DNA from: Bdellovibrio sp. ZAP7 | GTDB taxonomy: Bacteria > Bdellovibrionota > UBA1018 > CAIMNF01 | Length of the DNA stretch: 64,000 nt | Direction: 5' to 3' | NCBI GenBank assembly: GCA_945874535.1 | Contig: CAMCGZ010000003.1 | Coordinates: forward strand, 62,001 to 126,000 | Shown here: one piece after another, positions 26,198 through 34,688 of the stretch | Numbering within the stretch: position 1 is the stretch's first letter | Layout: each line of letters begins with the position of its first letter | Made by a program: the position numbers and the translations under genes | The notes under the pieces: generated by a model | Databases searched by the model: none | Told to the model about the DNA's origin: nothing | The model's input: only the letters and a program-made list of their open reading frames with translations

Positions 26198-27534
26198 AAC
26201 TCAGCAAAGAACGGATCATCGAAGAGGTCAAAACCTCCGCAAACCCGAAGGTCAAGGTGGCCATCACGGATATCGATGGCATTTTACGCGGAAAATATCT
26301 ACATAAAGACAAGTTCATGAGCAGTCTCGACGGCGGTTTCGGTTTCTGCAATGTCGTCTTCGGCTGGGATTCAGGTGATGTCGCCTACGAAGGCATGGAC
26401 TTCACAGGATGGCACACCGGATATCCTGACGCGATCGCCCGGCTCGATCCGCAATCTTTCAGAAAGGTCCCCTGGGATGAGGATGTCCCGTTTTTTCTCG
26501 GGGATTTCAATCTCGACATCTGCCCCCGCAATCTCCTGAGAAAAGTCAAAGCGCGGGCGGAACAAGCCGGATTCCATGCCAATTTCGGACAGGAATTCGA
26601 GTGGTTCAACTTCAGGGAAACACCTGAAGCACTCCACGAACGGAACTTCAGCGATCCGAAGCCACTCACTCCCGGCATGTTCGGCTATTCATTGCTTCGC
26701 ATGTCCCGGAATTCTGACTTCTTGAACGATCTTTACGATCTCATGTTCCAGTTCGGGGTTCCGCTCGAAGGTCTGCACACCGAGACGGGTCCGGGTGTGC
26801 TTGAAGCGGCCATTCTTTATGCCGATGTGCTGGAGTCAGCTGACCGGGCCGTTCTGTTCAAAGCAGGTGCGAAGGAGATCGGACTCAAGTACGGCATCAT
26901 GCCGACCTTCATGGCCAAGATCAACGAGAAGCTCCCCGGATGTTCGGGGCACCTCCACCAGAGTCTGTCTGATGGGAAATCCAACCTCTTTTTCGACGAA
27001 AAAGGGCGCAACAAAATGAGCCCGCTCATGGAAAGTTACCTCGCGGGGCTCCTCCATTGCATGCCGGAAATCCTTCCTCTCTACGCTCCGACCATCAACT
27101 CATACAAGCGACTGGTCGAGGGAGCATGGGCTCCCACGACCTTGACCTGGGGAATCGACAATCGCACGGTTGCCATTCGGGCCCTGCCCGGTGGAAGCAA
27201 GTCCACGCGGATCGAGCTTCGCGTCGTCGGGAGTGACGCCAATCCGTACCTGGCGCATGCGGCCTCACTCGCGTCCGGGCTGTACGGAATTCAAAAAGGT
27301 CTGAAGCTGACCGTTCCTGCGACTGAAGGAAACGGGTACCGGAACACCTCGAATGGAGTCCTGCCTGCGAATCTGTGGGAGGCCACAGCCCGCTTCAAGA
27401 ATTCCGATGTCGCCAAGGAGCTGCTCGGAGAAGATTTTGTGAAGCACTTCGCAGGAACCCGGGAATGGGAATGGCGCCAACATGCCAAAGCCGTCACGGA
27501 TTGGGAATACAAACGTTACTTCGAAATCATCTGA
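26194..27534 (+). CDS. Glutamine synthetase-like gamma-glutamylamide synthetase (probable gamma-glutamylethanolamide synthetase)
   Basis: 446 aa in the class I GS fold, of the PuuA/GlnA4/IpuC branch rather than nitrogen-assimilating GlnA. NFGQEFEWF and GPGVLEAA hold metal-binding Glu residues. GCSGHLHQSL has the conserved His, RLVEGAWAPTTLTWGIDNRTVAIR the phosphate-binding region, and RIELRVVGSDANPYLA the C-terminal catalytic Arg/Glu segment. There is no adenylylation-loop Tyr motif. It would spend ATP to join glutamate to an amine; the permease and alcohol dehydrogenase beside it suggest ethanolamine. Coupled to the permease by ATGA. Confidence 0.9.
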   Translation: MKLSKERIIEEVKTSANPKVKVAITDIDGILRGKYLHKDKFMSSLDGGFGFCNVVFGWDSGDVAYEGMDFTGWHTGYPDAIARLDPQSFRKVPWDEDVPFFLGDFNLDICPRNLLRKVKARAEQAGFHANFGQEFEWFNFRETPEALHERNFSDPKPLTPGMFGYSLLRMSRNSDFLNDLYDLMFQFGVPLEGLHTETGPGVLEAAILYADVLESADRAVLFKAGAKEIGLKYGIMPTFMAKINEKLPGCSGHLHQSLSDGKSNLFFDEKGRNKMSPLMESYLAGLLHCMPEILPLYAPTINSYKRLVEGAWAPTTLTWGIDNRTVAIRALPGGSKSTRIELRVVGSDANPYLAHAASLASGLYGIQKGLKLTVPATEGNGYRNTSNGVLPANLWEATARFKNSDVAKELLGEDFVKHFAGTREWEWRQHAKAVTDWEYKRYFEII

Positions 27535-27544
27535 GGAAATCGCC

Positions 27545-28702
27545 ATGGCATATGACTTCAATCAAAGAATGAATTTTAACTTTCCGACTTCGATCCGTTT
27601 CGGTAACGGGGTGATCGACGAACTCGGTCCACATCTCTCCCAAGAAAAGCTGAAACACGTGCTTTTGGTTTCGGATCCCGGACTCATCAAACTTCCTGTA
27701 TTCGAACAGGTTTCTTCACTGCTCCGCAACGCGGGACTTCGGGTCACGTCTTTTTCGGAAATCGCCAAGAACCCTGTGAAATCGAATGTACTGAAGGGTG
27801 CCGATCTCTTTCACTCTTCCGGGTGTGACTGTATCGTAGGATTCGGAGGTGGAGCCTCCATGGACGTTGCGCGCGCGATCGCCCTCAAAGTCCACCATCC
27901 TCTCGATCTGTTCGATTATGATGATGCCATCGGAGGCGACCGTCATGTCACCGAAACCGTTCCCTACTTCGTCACGGTTCCCACGACTTCCGGTACCGGT
28001 TCCGAGGTGGGACGATCCACCGTCATCGCTGACGACGTGACTCACGAGAAGAAAATCCTGTTCTCTCCACGACTGATGGCACGCAAGGTGTTTGCCGATC
28101 CTGCACTGACCATGGGCCTTCCTCTCTTCGTCACTGCCACCACCGGAATGGATGCGCTCACACATTGTGTCGAAGCCTACCTTGCGAAGGGATTCTCTCC
28201 CTTATGTGACGGTGTCGCACTCGAAGGCATCCGCCTCATCGCGGACTCGCTCGAGTGTGCGACACACGCCCCGGACCTCGAGTCCCGATCAAAAATGATG
28301 ATGGGTGCCCTGATGGGGGCCACTGCATTTCAAAAAGGGCTCGGCGTCGTTCATTCACTGGCTCATCCCCTGTCCACACTGGTGGACATGCACCACGGTC
28401 TGGCCAATGCGGTGATGATCCCGTACGGAATGGAGTTCAACGCACCGGTTTCGGCCCCTCGTATGAAAACCATCGCAAGGACGATCGGTCTTGAAGACGA
28501 ATCTGCAGATGGCTTCGTGCGTTGGCTTCACGAGACGAATGCCAAATTGGGCATCCCGGCTTCACTGGCCCTACTGGGTGTGACTCCTGAACATGTCGAA
28601 AAACTTTCGTCACTGGCGATTGCCGATCCTTGCCACGGATCGAATGAGCGGCCCGTCACCCGGGAGGATTTCGCGTCGTTGTACCGGAAGGCTCTGGCAT
28701 GA
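27545..28702 (+). CDS. Iron-containing alcohol dehydrogenase
   Basis: 385 aa from the ATG at 27545, seven bases after a GAGGA. GFGGGASMDVARAIAL is the NAD-binding loop and VPTTSGTGSEVGRSTVI the family signature. TTGMDALTHCVEAYL and HSLAHPLSTLVDMHHGLANAVM supply the Asp and His metal ligands. In this operon the likely substrate is the hydroxyl of gamma-glutamylethanolamide, giving an aldehyde. That assignment is inference; the family also acts on simple alcohols and lactaldehyde. Confidence 0.92.
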   Translation: MAYDFNQRMNFNFPTSIRFGNGVIDELGPHLSQEKLKHVLLVSDPGLIKLPVFEQVSSLLRNAGLRVTSFSEIAKNPVKSNVLKGADLFHSSGCDCIVGFGGGASMDVARAIALKVHHPLDLFDYDDAIGGDRHVTETVPYFVTVPTTSGTGSEVGRSTVIADDVTHEKKILFSPRLMARKVFADPALTMGLPLFVTATTGMDALTHCVEAYLAKGFSPLCDGVALEGIRLIADSLECATHAPDLESRSKMMMGALMGATAFQKGLGVVHSLAHPLSTLVDMHHGLANAVMIPYGMEFNAPVSAPRMKTIARTIGLEDESADGFVRWLHETNAKLGIPASLALLGVTPEHVEKLSSLAIADPCHGSNERPVTREDFASLYRKALA

Positions 28703-29445
28703 TCCGGATCGGTGTCTCGGCGTGTTTCATGTACCCGGATCCGTCGAGGACGGTCTTCGGTCACAAGCAACTCTCCTACTTCGAGCACGACATGAGCCGT
28801 TGGTTGGCCCGCACCGGAGTGATGCCGATCCTGATTCCCGACCTGACATCCGACCGACTCATTCCCTACCTCGAACAGATGGATGCATTCGTATTCCAGG
28901 GTGGCGCCGACATCGCTCCCGGCACCTATGGCGCTACTCCGATTGAAAACGGACGCTGGCCGGGGGATTCGCATCGAGACCGCTATGAATTGACCTTGAT
29001 GGACTGGGCTTTCCGAAGCCGAAAACCGGTTTTGGCCATTTGCCGTGGTTTTCAGCTCATGAATGTTTATTTTGGCGGAACCCTTTACCAGGATCTGAAA
29101 ATCGAGACCGGAACACCGGTCGAGCATCGGAACGCCGAGACCTACGACCGGGTGAACCACGAAGTCGAGTGCCCCGCAGGCAGTCTCCTCCGGGTGATTT
29201 ACGGACAAGAACGCTTCCGGGTAAACAGCGTCCATCATCAAGGAGTGAAGACCCTTGGAAAGAACCTCAAAGTGGACGCCCACAGCTTGGACGACGGACT
29301 GATCGAAGCCTTCCATTACGAAGGACCGGAGCCGGTCTCGTTTCAGGGGGTGCAGTGGCACCCGGAGTTTTCCCACACGCTTGGCACGCAAATCATCAGT
29401 CCCGAGCCATTGCTCGATCGTTTTTTGAAGGAGATTCGAAAATGA
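28699..29445 (+). CDS. Class I glutamine amidotransferase-like gamma-glutamyl hydrolase (PuuD type)
   Basis: 248 aa. PVLAICRGFQLMNVYFGGTLYQDL has the nucleophile Cys in the PuuD-like context, and VSFQGVQWHPEFS supplies the His-Glu pair of the triad. RVNSVHHQGVK is also typical. PuuD cleaves gamma-glutamyl-GABA to glutamate and GABA in putrescine breakdown. Here the expected substrate is gamma-glutamylglycine. The start overlaps the dehydrogenase stop and its stop overlaps the next start, both as ATGA. Confidence 0.92.
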   Translation: MIRIGVSACFMYPDPSRTVFGHKQLSYFEHDMSRWLARTGVMPILIPDLTSDRLIPYLEQMDAFVFQGGADIAPGTYGATPIENGRWPGDSHRDRYELTLMDWAFRSRKPVLAICRGFQLMNVYFGGTLYQDLKIETGTPVEHRNAETYDRVNHEVECPAGSLLRVIYGQERFRVNSVHHQGVKTLGKNLKVDAHSLDDGLIEAFHYEGPEPVSFQGVQWHPEFSHTLGTQIISPEPLLDRFLKEIRK

Positions 29446-30809
29446 AGATCATGAACCCCGCCACGGGAGAAATGCTTAAAGAAGTGAAGGAAACTCAGAC
29501 TGCCGAGATCACCGCTGCCTGGTCTCGGGCGAAAGCAGCCCAAGGCGCTTGGAATGCAAAACCGCTCGAAGAGCGTTTGGCAGTGATCCGTCGCTACCAC
29601 GACCTGCTCGACCGGGACGCCGAAACCTTGGCCCGCGACCTTTCGCTTGAAGTCGGAAAACCCCTTCAAGAATCCAAGAACGAGGTTCAGGGTGCGCGGG
29701 GACGGATTCGATTCTTCCTCGAACAGTCCGGCAAGTGGCTCGCTCCCCAATCCATCCGAACCGACGGGAACACGCGTGAGGAACTCAGCTTTGATCCGCT
29801 TGGAGTGATCGCCAATATCTCAGCATGGAACTACCCCTATCACGTCGGAGTCAATGTCTACATTCCCGCATTGATTTCGGGAAATGCAGTCCTGTACAAA
29901 CCATCCGAGTTCGCAACCCTGACCGGCCTGCATATTGCTCGCCTGCTTCATGAGGCCGGAGTCCCGGAAAATGTATTCATACCGATCATCGGCGACCGTG
30001 TGGCAGGAGAGGCTTTACTCGATTTGCCTCTCGATGGGTATTTTTTCACCGGAAGTTATCGAACAGGGAAACACATCGCCGAACGCGTCGCCTCGAAGCT
30101 CGTCCCGGTAGGGCTCGAACTCGGCGGCAAGGATCCGCTCTATGTCACCGATGAGATCCAAGATCTCAAAAAAGTAGCCGGAGCCGTGGCTGAAGGTTGC
30201 TTCTACAACAACGGTCAGAGTTGCTGCGCGGTCGAACGGGTTTATGTCCATGAAAAAGTCTACGACGGATTCATCAAGCATTTCGAAGCGGAGGTTCGTG
30301 CGCTCAAGGTCGGGAACCCGATCGAAGCCGGCATCCAACAAGGCTCCTTGACCCGCCCCGCTCACTTGGCATTTCTGGAAGAGCAGATCTCGGATGCGTT
30401 GGCAAAAGGGGCCGAAGTCCTCTGTGGCGGTAAGCGCATCCCGGGTCCGGGTGCTTACTTTGAACCGACGGTTCTTGTGCATGCCGACCACTCTATGAGA
30501 ATCATGATGGAGGAGAGTTTCGGACCCGTGATCGGGATCATGAAAGTCCGTGATGATGATGAAGCCATCCGGCTGATGCAAGATTGTGAATACGGACTCA
30601 CTGCTGCGGTCTACTCTGGCAATGAAACGAGGGGGCGGAGTATCCTGAGCCGGATCGATGCCGGAACGTCCTACCTGAACTGTTGCGATCGGGTCAGTCC
30701 CTATCTTCCTTGGGCCGGAAGGAAGCACTCCGGCCTGGGTACCACCCTATCCTGGCTCGGGATCCTGAGCTTTGTCAGACCTCGCGGATGGCACGTCAGA
30801 ACTCCATGA
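29442..30809 (+). CDS. NAD(P)-dependent aldehyde dehydrogenase
   Basis: 455 aa from the ATG at 29442. ISAWNYPYHVGVNVYIPALISGNAVLYKPSE is the cofactor region, LELGGKDP holds the general-base Glu, and FYNNGQSCCAVERVYV the catalytic Cys. The length and N-terminus (MKIMNPATGE) match succinate-semialdehyde-type enzymes. In this operon it would oxidise gamma-glutamyl-aminoacetaldehyde to gamma-glutamylglycine. Last gene of the operon; convergent rsmB ends 48 bp further. Confidence 0.92.
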   Translation: MKIMNPATGEMLKEVKETQTAEITAAWSRAKAAQGAWNAKPLEERLAVIRRYHDLLDRDAETLARDLSLEVGKPLQESKNEVQGARGRIRFFLEQSGKWLAPQSIRTDGNTREELSFDPLGVIANISAWNYPYHVGVNVYIPALISGNAVLYKPSEFATLTGLHIARLLHEAGVPENVFIPIIGDRVAGEALLDLPLDGYFFTGSYRTGKHIAERVASKLVPVGLELGGKDPLYVTDEIQDLKKVAGAVAEGCFYNNGQSCCAVERVYVHEKVYDGFIKHFEAEVRALKVGNPIEAGIQQGSLTRPAHLAFLEEQISDALAKGAEVLCGGKRIPGPGAYFEPTVLVHADHSMRIMMEESFGPVIGIMKVRDDDEAIRLMQDCEYGLTAAVYSGNETRGRSILSRIDAGTSYLNCCDRVSPYLPWAGRKHSGLGTTLSWLGILSFVRPRGWHVRTP

Positions 30810-30856
30810 GATTTTGGGCCTTCTTGCTGATCTGGATGATCTACGGGGCATTGATC

Positions 30857-32125
30857 CTAGTCTTGATCCTGATCCGGAAAATCCGAAGGCTCGATCCATA
30901 CGGCATGAATCCCATCCCCTTTCGGCTCCGATTGAGGAACCCATTCCGCACGTTTTTTGACCCCTAAGCCAGCATCCAATTTAGGCTCATTCTCGAGTTT
31001 GAGCATCGAGCAGGTCGAATACAAAATCAAACCTCCGGGAGCGAGATGTGCTTTGGCCCAATGGAGCAATTCTTCCTGCTGAAGCGCGAGTCGTTCGACA
31101 TCATGCCAGCCACGGTTCCACTTGATTTCCGGGTGCTTCCGGATGATTCCAGTGCTCGAGCAAGGAGCGTCGATCCAGATCAAATCGTAGGTTTGGGAAC
31201 TGTCCCATATCCGGGCATGGGGTAAAATTTCGATTTTCGCACTGAGACCGAGTCGATCCGCATTCTCCCGGACTCGGGAGAGCCGATCGTCATCAATGTC
31301 TGTGGCGATCACTACATATCCTGCTGAAGCCAGTCCCAGAGTCTTCCCACCGGGAGCCGAGCACAAATCAAGGATACGCGGGGACTTCCACCCCCTGCTC
31401 TCGATCGTGGCGATCACTTCCTTGACTAACAACTGATTCGAGATGTCTTGCACATAGCCCGCGGGCTCATCGCCACGGAACCCATCATGCAAAATGGTCA
31501 CCTCATCGCCGCTCCGGTACCAGAGATTGGGACGGTTCAAAACAGCCTCCGAGAATGCGAATGTCCAAGCACTCCCCCGCTCCTTCCGGAGCTTCTTGAA
31601 GAGCCATTCGGGAAGGCTGCACCAGGCGAGCTGCTCTTCGAAAGGACTCTGCTCGGTCACTTTCCAGTTCTGCCATTGATCACGCGTGTCGGCCACTTTA
31701 CGGAGGATGGCATTCGCAAACTTGGAGGGCGCATCACCATCCAGCTGACGAATCGCTTGAACACACTCCGAGACCACCAGTGCCGCAGGCGTATCCTGCG
31801 CCAGGAGTTGGAAGACTCCGGATTGAAGGAACCGACGGATTTCACCGGTGGGTTTCTTTTTCAGAGAATAAGTGTCGATGATGAAGTCCAGGCGGCCGCG
31901 GTACCGGAGCACTCCGGAGCACAGCTCAAAAATCCAAGACCGGTCGAACTCCTGGAAAGTCGCCCCGCTCTCTCTGGAAAGTACGGTGGTCATGGCTTCT
32001 TCGAGAGGCCCTTTGGAGTTCCCGGCCTGGGCCAGAACCTCCACCGCGAGCTCCCTCAGACGGACCAGCGACTGGGCATTCTTCTGACCGGAACCGGAGC
32101 CCGGACTGTTCTTAGCGGGCGGCAT
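30857..32125 (-). CDS. rsmB: 16S rRNA (cytosine-967-C5) methyltransferase, RsmB
   Basis: 422 aa from the ATG at 32125, inside the end of sppA. Residues ~15-150 form the NusB-like RNA-binding domain (LAVEVLAQAGN...FELCSGVLRYRGRLDFII...FANAILRKVAD). The methyltransferase part has LDLCSAPGGKTLGLAS, WIDAPCSSTGIIRKHPEIKW and LYSTCSMLKLENE, with both conserved Cys residues. It methylates C967 of 16S rRNA in the cytoplasm. Overlaps sppA by 14 bp. ATG 32137 is an alternative start. Confidence 0.93.
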   Translation of the reverse strand: MPPAKNSPGSGSGQKNAQSLVRLRELAVEVLAQAGNSKGPLEEAMTTVLSRESGATFQEFDRSWIFELCSGVLRYRGRLDFIIDTYSLKKKPTGEIRRFLQSGVFQLLAQDTPAALVVSECVQAIRQLDGDAPSKFANAILRKVADTRDQWQNWKVTEQSPFEEQLAWCSLPEWLFKKLRKERGSAWTFAFSEAVLNRPNLWYRSGDEVTILHDGFRGDEPAGYVQDISNQLLVKEVIATIESRGWKSPRILDLCSAPGGKTLGLASAGYVVIATDIDDDRLSRVRENADRLGLSAKIEILPHARIWDSSQTYDLIWIDAPCSSTGIIRKHPEIKWNRGWHDVERLALQQEELLHWAKAHLAPGGLILYSTCSMLKLENEPKLDAGLGVKKRAEWVPQSEPKGDGIHAVWIEPSDFPDQDQD

Positions 32126-33110
32126 TCCAGATCGCATAGAGCCCCGCAGGGAGCACTCTCGCCTCGTTCGCACCACCGACCAAGCGTACGGCCATTTTGC
32201 TGACCAAACGATCGATGATGCTGCTCTCTTCCTCTTCAAATCCCTCTTCTTCGTCTTGGGAACCCATCAGGAGATCCTGCAATCCTTTCATTTTTCTGAT
32301 GGGATACACGACTTGGGCCTTGCCCTTGAATCCCGCCTCTTTGGAAATGTAGCGGATCGCGTCTTCCAGGGTCCCGAGCTCGTCTACCAACTTCAATTTG
32401 AGTGCCTGAGTCCCGGTGAAGACTCGCCCATCCGCAACTGCCGTGACCTCTTCAGCTGAAAGCTTCCGCCCCTCGGCCACTGCAGCTTTGAACTGCCCGA
32501 GAGTGTCCATCACCAGTGCCTGGAAATACTCGCGCTCTTCGGGCGACAAATCGCGCCAGTCGGCGCCACTGTCTTTGAATTTGCCGGTCTTGACCGAATA
32601 ACGCTCCACCTTGGCCCATTCATAGAGTTTCCGGAGGTTCATGAATTCCATGATCACCCCGATGGATCCGGTCAGAGTTCCGGCATTCGCGAACACCCGC
32701 TTGGAGCCGGCGGCAATGTAATAGGCTCCGGAGGCAGCCACGCTTCCCATCGAAACCACCAGTGGTTTTTTGAATCGCTTCACCGCTTCATAGATTTCTT
32801 GCGAAGGAGCAACTGCGCCACCGGGTGAATTCAAACGGAGCACCACCGCCTTGATGGACTTGTCTTCTTCAGCGTCCTTCAGGTTCCGGAGGGCTTTCTT
32901 GGACTCCAGGATGACGCCTTTCACTTCGATCACGGCGATCCGTTCGTTCTTGTCGGCGAACATCTTTTGTTGATCCCCGTTTTTCCAATGATCACCGCCC
33001 TTCATGAAATAATAGACAAAGGAGAAGATCAGAAAAAACCCGAAGAGCACGGCCGAGAGCCCGAGGACGAGAGCCAGGGGATTCACATTCCGCTTTTTGA
33101 TTTCACTCAT
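32112..33110 (-). CDS. sppA: Signal peptide peptidase SppA (short, 36K type)
   Basis: 332 aa. One N-terminal membrane helix (LALVLGLSAVLFGFFLIFSFVYYF) anchors a single protease domain. VVSMGSVAASGAYYIAAGSKRVFANAGTLTGSIGVI holds the catalytic Ser, and VERYSVKTGKFKDSG holds the catalytic Lys. It degrades released signal peptides within the membrane. ATG at 33110 (MSEIKK) is preferred over 33119, three codons earlier. The acidic tail (DEEEGFEEEES) is unusual. Coupled to rsmB. Confidence 0.93.
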   Translation of the reverse strand: MSEIKKRNVNPLALVLGLSAVLFGFFLIFSFVYYFMKGGDHWKNGDQQKMFADKNERIAVIEVKGVILESKKALRNLKDAEEDKSIKAVVLRLNSPGGAVAPSQEIYEAVKRFKKPLVVSMGSVAASGAYYIAAGSKRVFANAGTLTGSIGVIMEFMNLRKLYEWAKVERYSVKTGKFKDSGADWRDLSPEEREYFQALVMDTLGQFKAAVAEGRKLSAEEVTAVADGRVFTGTQALKLKLVDELGTLEDAIRYISKEAGFKGKAQVVYPIRKMKGLQDLLMGSQDEEEGFEEEESSIIDRLVSKMAVRLVGGANEARVLPAGLYAIWNAAR

Positions 33111-33270
33111 GATTTCCATTCTACCCGGTAACCCTCAGAATACACTGACAAAGGTTTGCCGAGCCCTCACTCGGGCCACGCCTAATGCGCCGCACAAAAA
33201 CACCTTGCCTGCACTTTCTTCTTGAATCTTCAGCCCCCCTCGATTAGAAAAAGAGCTCCTCTAAATATGC

Positions 33271-33346
33271 GTCCCCATCGTCTAGAGGCCTAGGACACCG
33301 CCTTTTCACGGCAGTAACCGGGGTTCGACTCCCCGTGGGGACGCCA
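33271..33346 (+). tRNA. tRNA-Glu (anticodon TTC)
   Basis: A 76-nt cloverleaf with encoded CCA. The acceptor stem GTCCCCA/TGGGGAC pairs fully and the T-arm is intact. The anticodon loop TTTTCAC gives TTC. The anticodon stem CCGCC/GGCAG has one C.A mismatch where most bacterial tRNA-Glu genes have GGCGG. It is followed after ~10 bases by a strong hairpin terminator. Confidence 0.96.
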
Positions 33347-33355
33347 AATAAAAAT

Positions 33356-33383
33356 GCCTGCATCACCCGATGCGGGCTTTTTT
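33356..33383 (+). terminator. Rho-independent terminator after tRNA-Glu
   Basis: A 9-bp stem (GCCTGCATC with GATGCGGGC, one G-T pair) and a four-base loop ACCC are followed directly by six T residues. It lies 10 bp after the tRNA CCA and clearly ends that transcript. Confidence 0.92.
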
Positions 33384-33485
33384 ATTTGGCGCGCTTATAG
33401 AAAACAAGAACCGCGCGGGAGGGAGCGATAGACACCGAAGCTCAAGGGTTCGCCACAGGAGGGGGTGGCTGATTTTTTGCTGCAT

Positions 33486-33514
33486 TTGACAACAGCAAGA
33501 ATTGAACTGATTAT
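33486..33514 (+). promoter_or_regulatory. Probable sigma-70 promoter of the 33525 lipoprotein gene
   Basis: A perfect TTGACA (33486-33491), a 17-bp spacer and GATTAT (33509-33514, 4 of 6 bases). Transcription would begin only a few bases before the ATG at 33525, so the message would be almost leaderless. Its position supports 33525 as the start, upstream of the apparent frameshift. Confidence 0.5.
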
Positions 33515-33524
33515 TTTGAAGGTG

Positions 33525-34102
33525 ATGACTAAAAACTTCGAACGAGTTTCCTGATCCTGGGTATCATTCTTTTGACATCAGCATGCGGTAGTGATGATGC
33601 GAAAGTCACTTTGCGTTTCGGCGGCACAGCCTCTAGCAGCCTCTTCGACCTGATGATCCCCAGAGCCTTTGCTGCCGTGAGTAGTGTGCAACTCTGCTTA
33701 AAAAGGCTAAGATTCAAGCAGCAGGACTCCAGTGAAAGTAGCGCGTCTGATAATAGTGATTTTTCTCCTGGAAAAATCACTATCTCTGCATCTGGGGGCG
33801 AAATCGGGTCCATCACCCTTCCTGCAGCAACTTACAAACGAGTTGAATTTGACCTCGAACCAGACTGCGACAATGCCGGCTTAACAAGCTTTGCTGCATC
33901 AATCGACAATTCCAATTCAAGTAACATTCAAACGACCGAAACCACCACCATCCGATTCAGGGGAAGTTTCGAAGCCGACGGTAGTGATGCTGTCTTGACC
34001 CTCGCTATTTCGAGTATTCTTGCTGCTGTGGATTCATTGACCAGCGCATCCAACTCCAGCGCAGTCAAGTCAGCTCTCGAATCTGCAAGTGGGTCATTTT
34101 AA
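33525..34102 (+). CDS. Ser-rich lipoprotein with an apparent one-base frameshift in its signal peptide
   Basis: The intact frame from 33536 reads LRTSFLILGIILLTSACGS, a lipoprotein signal with lipobox LTSAC, but it has no start codon: a TAA at 33530 lies just upstream. An ATG at 33525, preceded by gaagg and a promoter, is in another frame and stops after nine codons. One extra A in the A5 run at 33531-33535 would join them as MTKKLRTSFLILG. The mature protein (~170 aa) is rich in Ser and Thr with mixed beta pattern and no recognised family. Base composition is lower in GC than the neighbours. Confidence 0.65.
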
Positions 34103-34223
34103 AATGGCAGGCTTCCGGATTGCCTTCACGAATGCACTTTCCTGCTCTCATGAGAATGAACCAGGTTTCTCAAGAGATTAGGAATCTGCTGGGTCGACAC
34201 CTCCATTAAGGGGTCTTGCAAGA

Positions 34224-34688
34224 TTGCCACAAACACCAGATGATTGGGTTGTGGCTACTTACAAAAGACAGCTTAAAAATTACCTGATCGAACCCGAGTT
34301 TCAGCTGAAGTTGATCTCCTACTTCGCCGGACTTTTTGTTTTCACCACGATCACCCTTTATTCCACGGTCTTCATCTTCTTCTGGAGACTGCGTCAAAAG
34401 GCACTCAGCGTAGGCATTCCGGAAGGACACATCTTTTTCCAATTCATCGGCAATGAGAAGCGGGATCTCGACCTCACCTTCGCGCTACTGGCATTCGTGA
34501 ATTTGATCGTACTGATCGGCGTTGGCGTGGTGGTTTCCCACCGGATCGCCGGGCCTCTTCATAAGCTGAAGGGCTACCTGACCCGGGTGATCTCGCCAGA
34601 AGGGCCGGAATTCAAACTCCGCAAGAACGACTTTCTAAGGGATTTGGAGCCAGTCGTAAACGAGTTGAAAACCCGGATCAAAGAATGA
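34224..34688 (+). CDS. Two-helix membrane protein with HAMP-like segment and no output domain
   Basis: 154 aa from a TTG; a GTG at 34251 is also possible. Helix 1 (LISYFAGLFVFTTITLYSTVFIFF) and helix 2 (LLAFVNLIVLIGVGVVVSHRIAGPL) flank a ~35-residue loop. They are followed by a HAMP-like helix (IAGPLHKLKGYLTRV...). No kinase, receptor or cyclase domain follows, so it may act as a signalling adaptor. The stop overlaps the next lipoprotein start by 4 bp. Confidence 0.7.
   Translation: MPQTPDDWVVATYKRQLKNYLIEPEFQLKLISYFAGLFVFTTITLYSTVFIFFWRLRQKALSVGIPEGHIFFQFIGNEKRDLDLTFALLAFVNLIVLIGVGVVVSHRIAGPLHKLKGYLTRVISPEGPEFKLRKNDFLRDLEPVVNELKTRIKE

Noticed and set aside
30788-30967. Possible small membrane protein (FLLIWMIYGALILVLILI) after the aldehyde dehydrogenase
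   Set aside because: Most of it is antisense to the end of rsmB (GIHAVWIEPSDFPDQDQD). Starting inside the dehydrogenase and lacking a ribosome site, it is probably a shadow, although the hydrophobic run is striking.
33525-33551. Programmed -1 ribosomal frameshift at T-AAA-AAC
   Set aside because: The slippery site does not fit X-XXY-YYZ because the P-site tRNA would have to re-pair with TAA, and no downstream stem-loop was obvious. A missing base is simpler.
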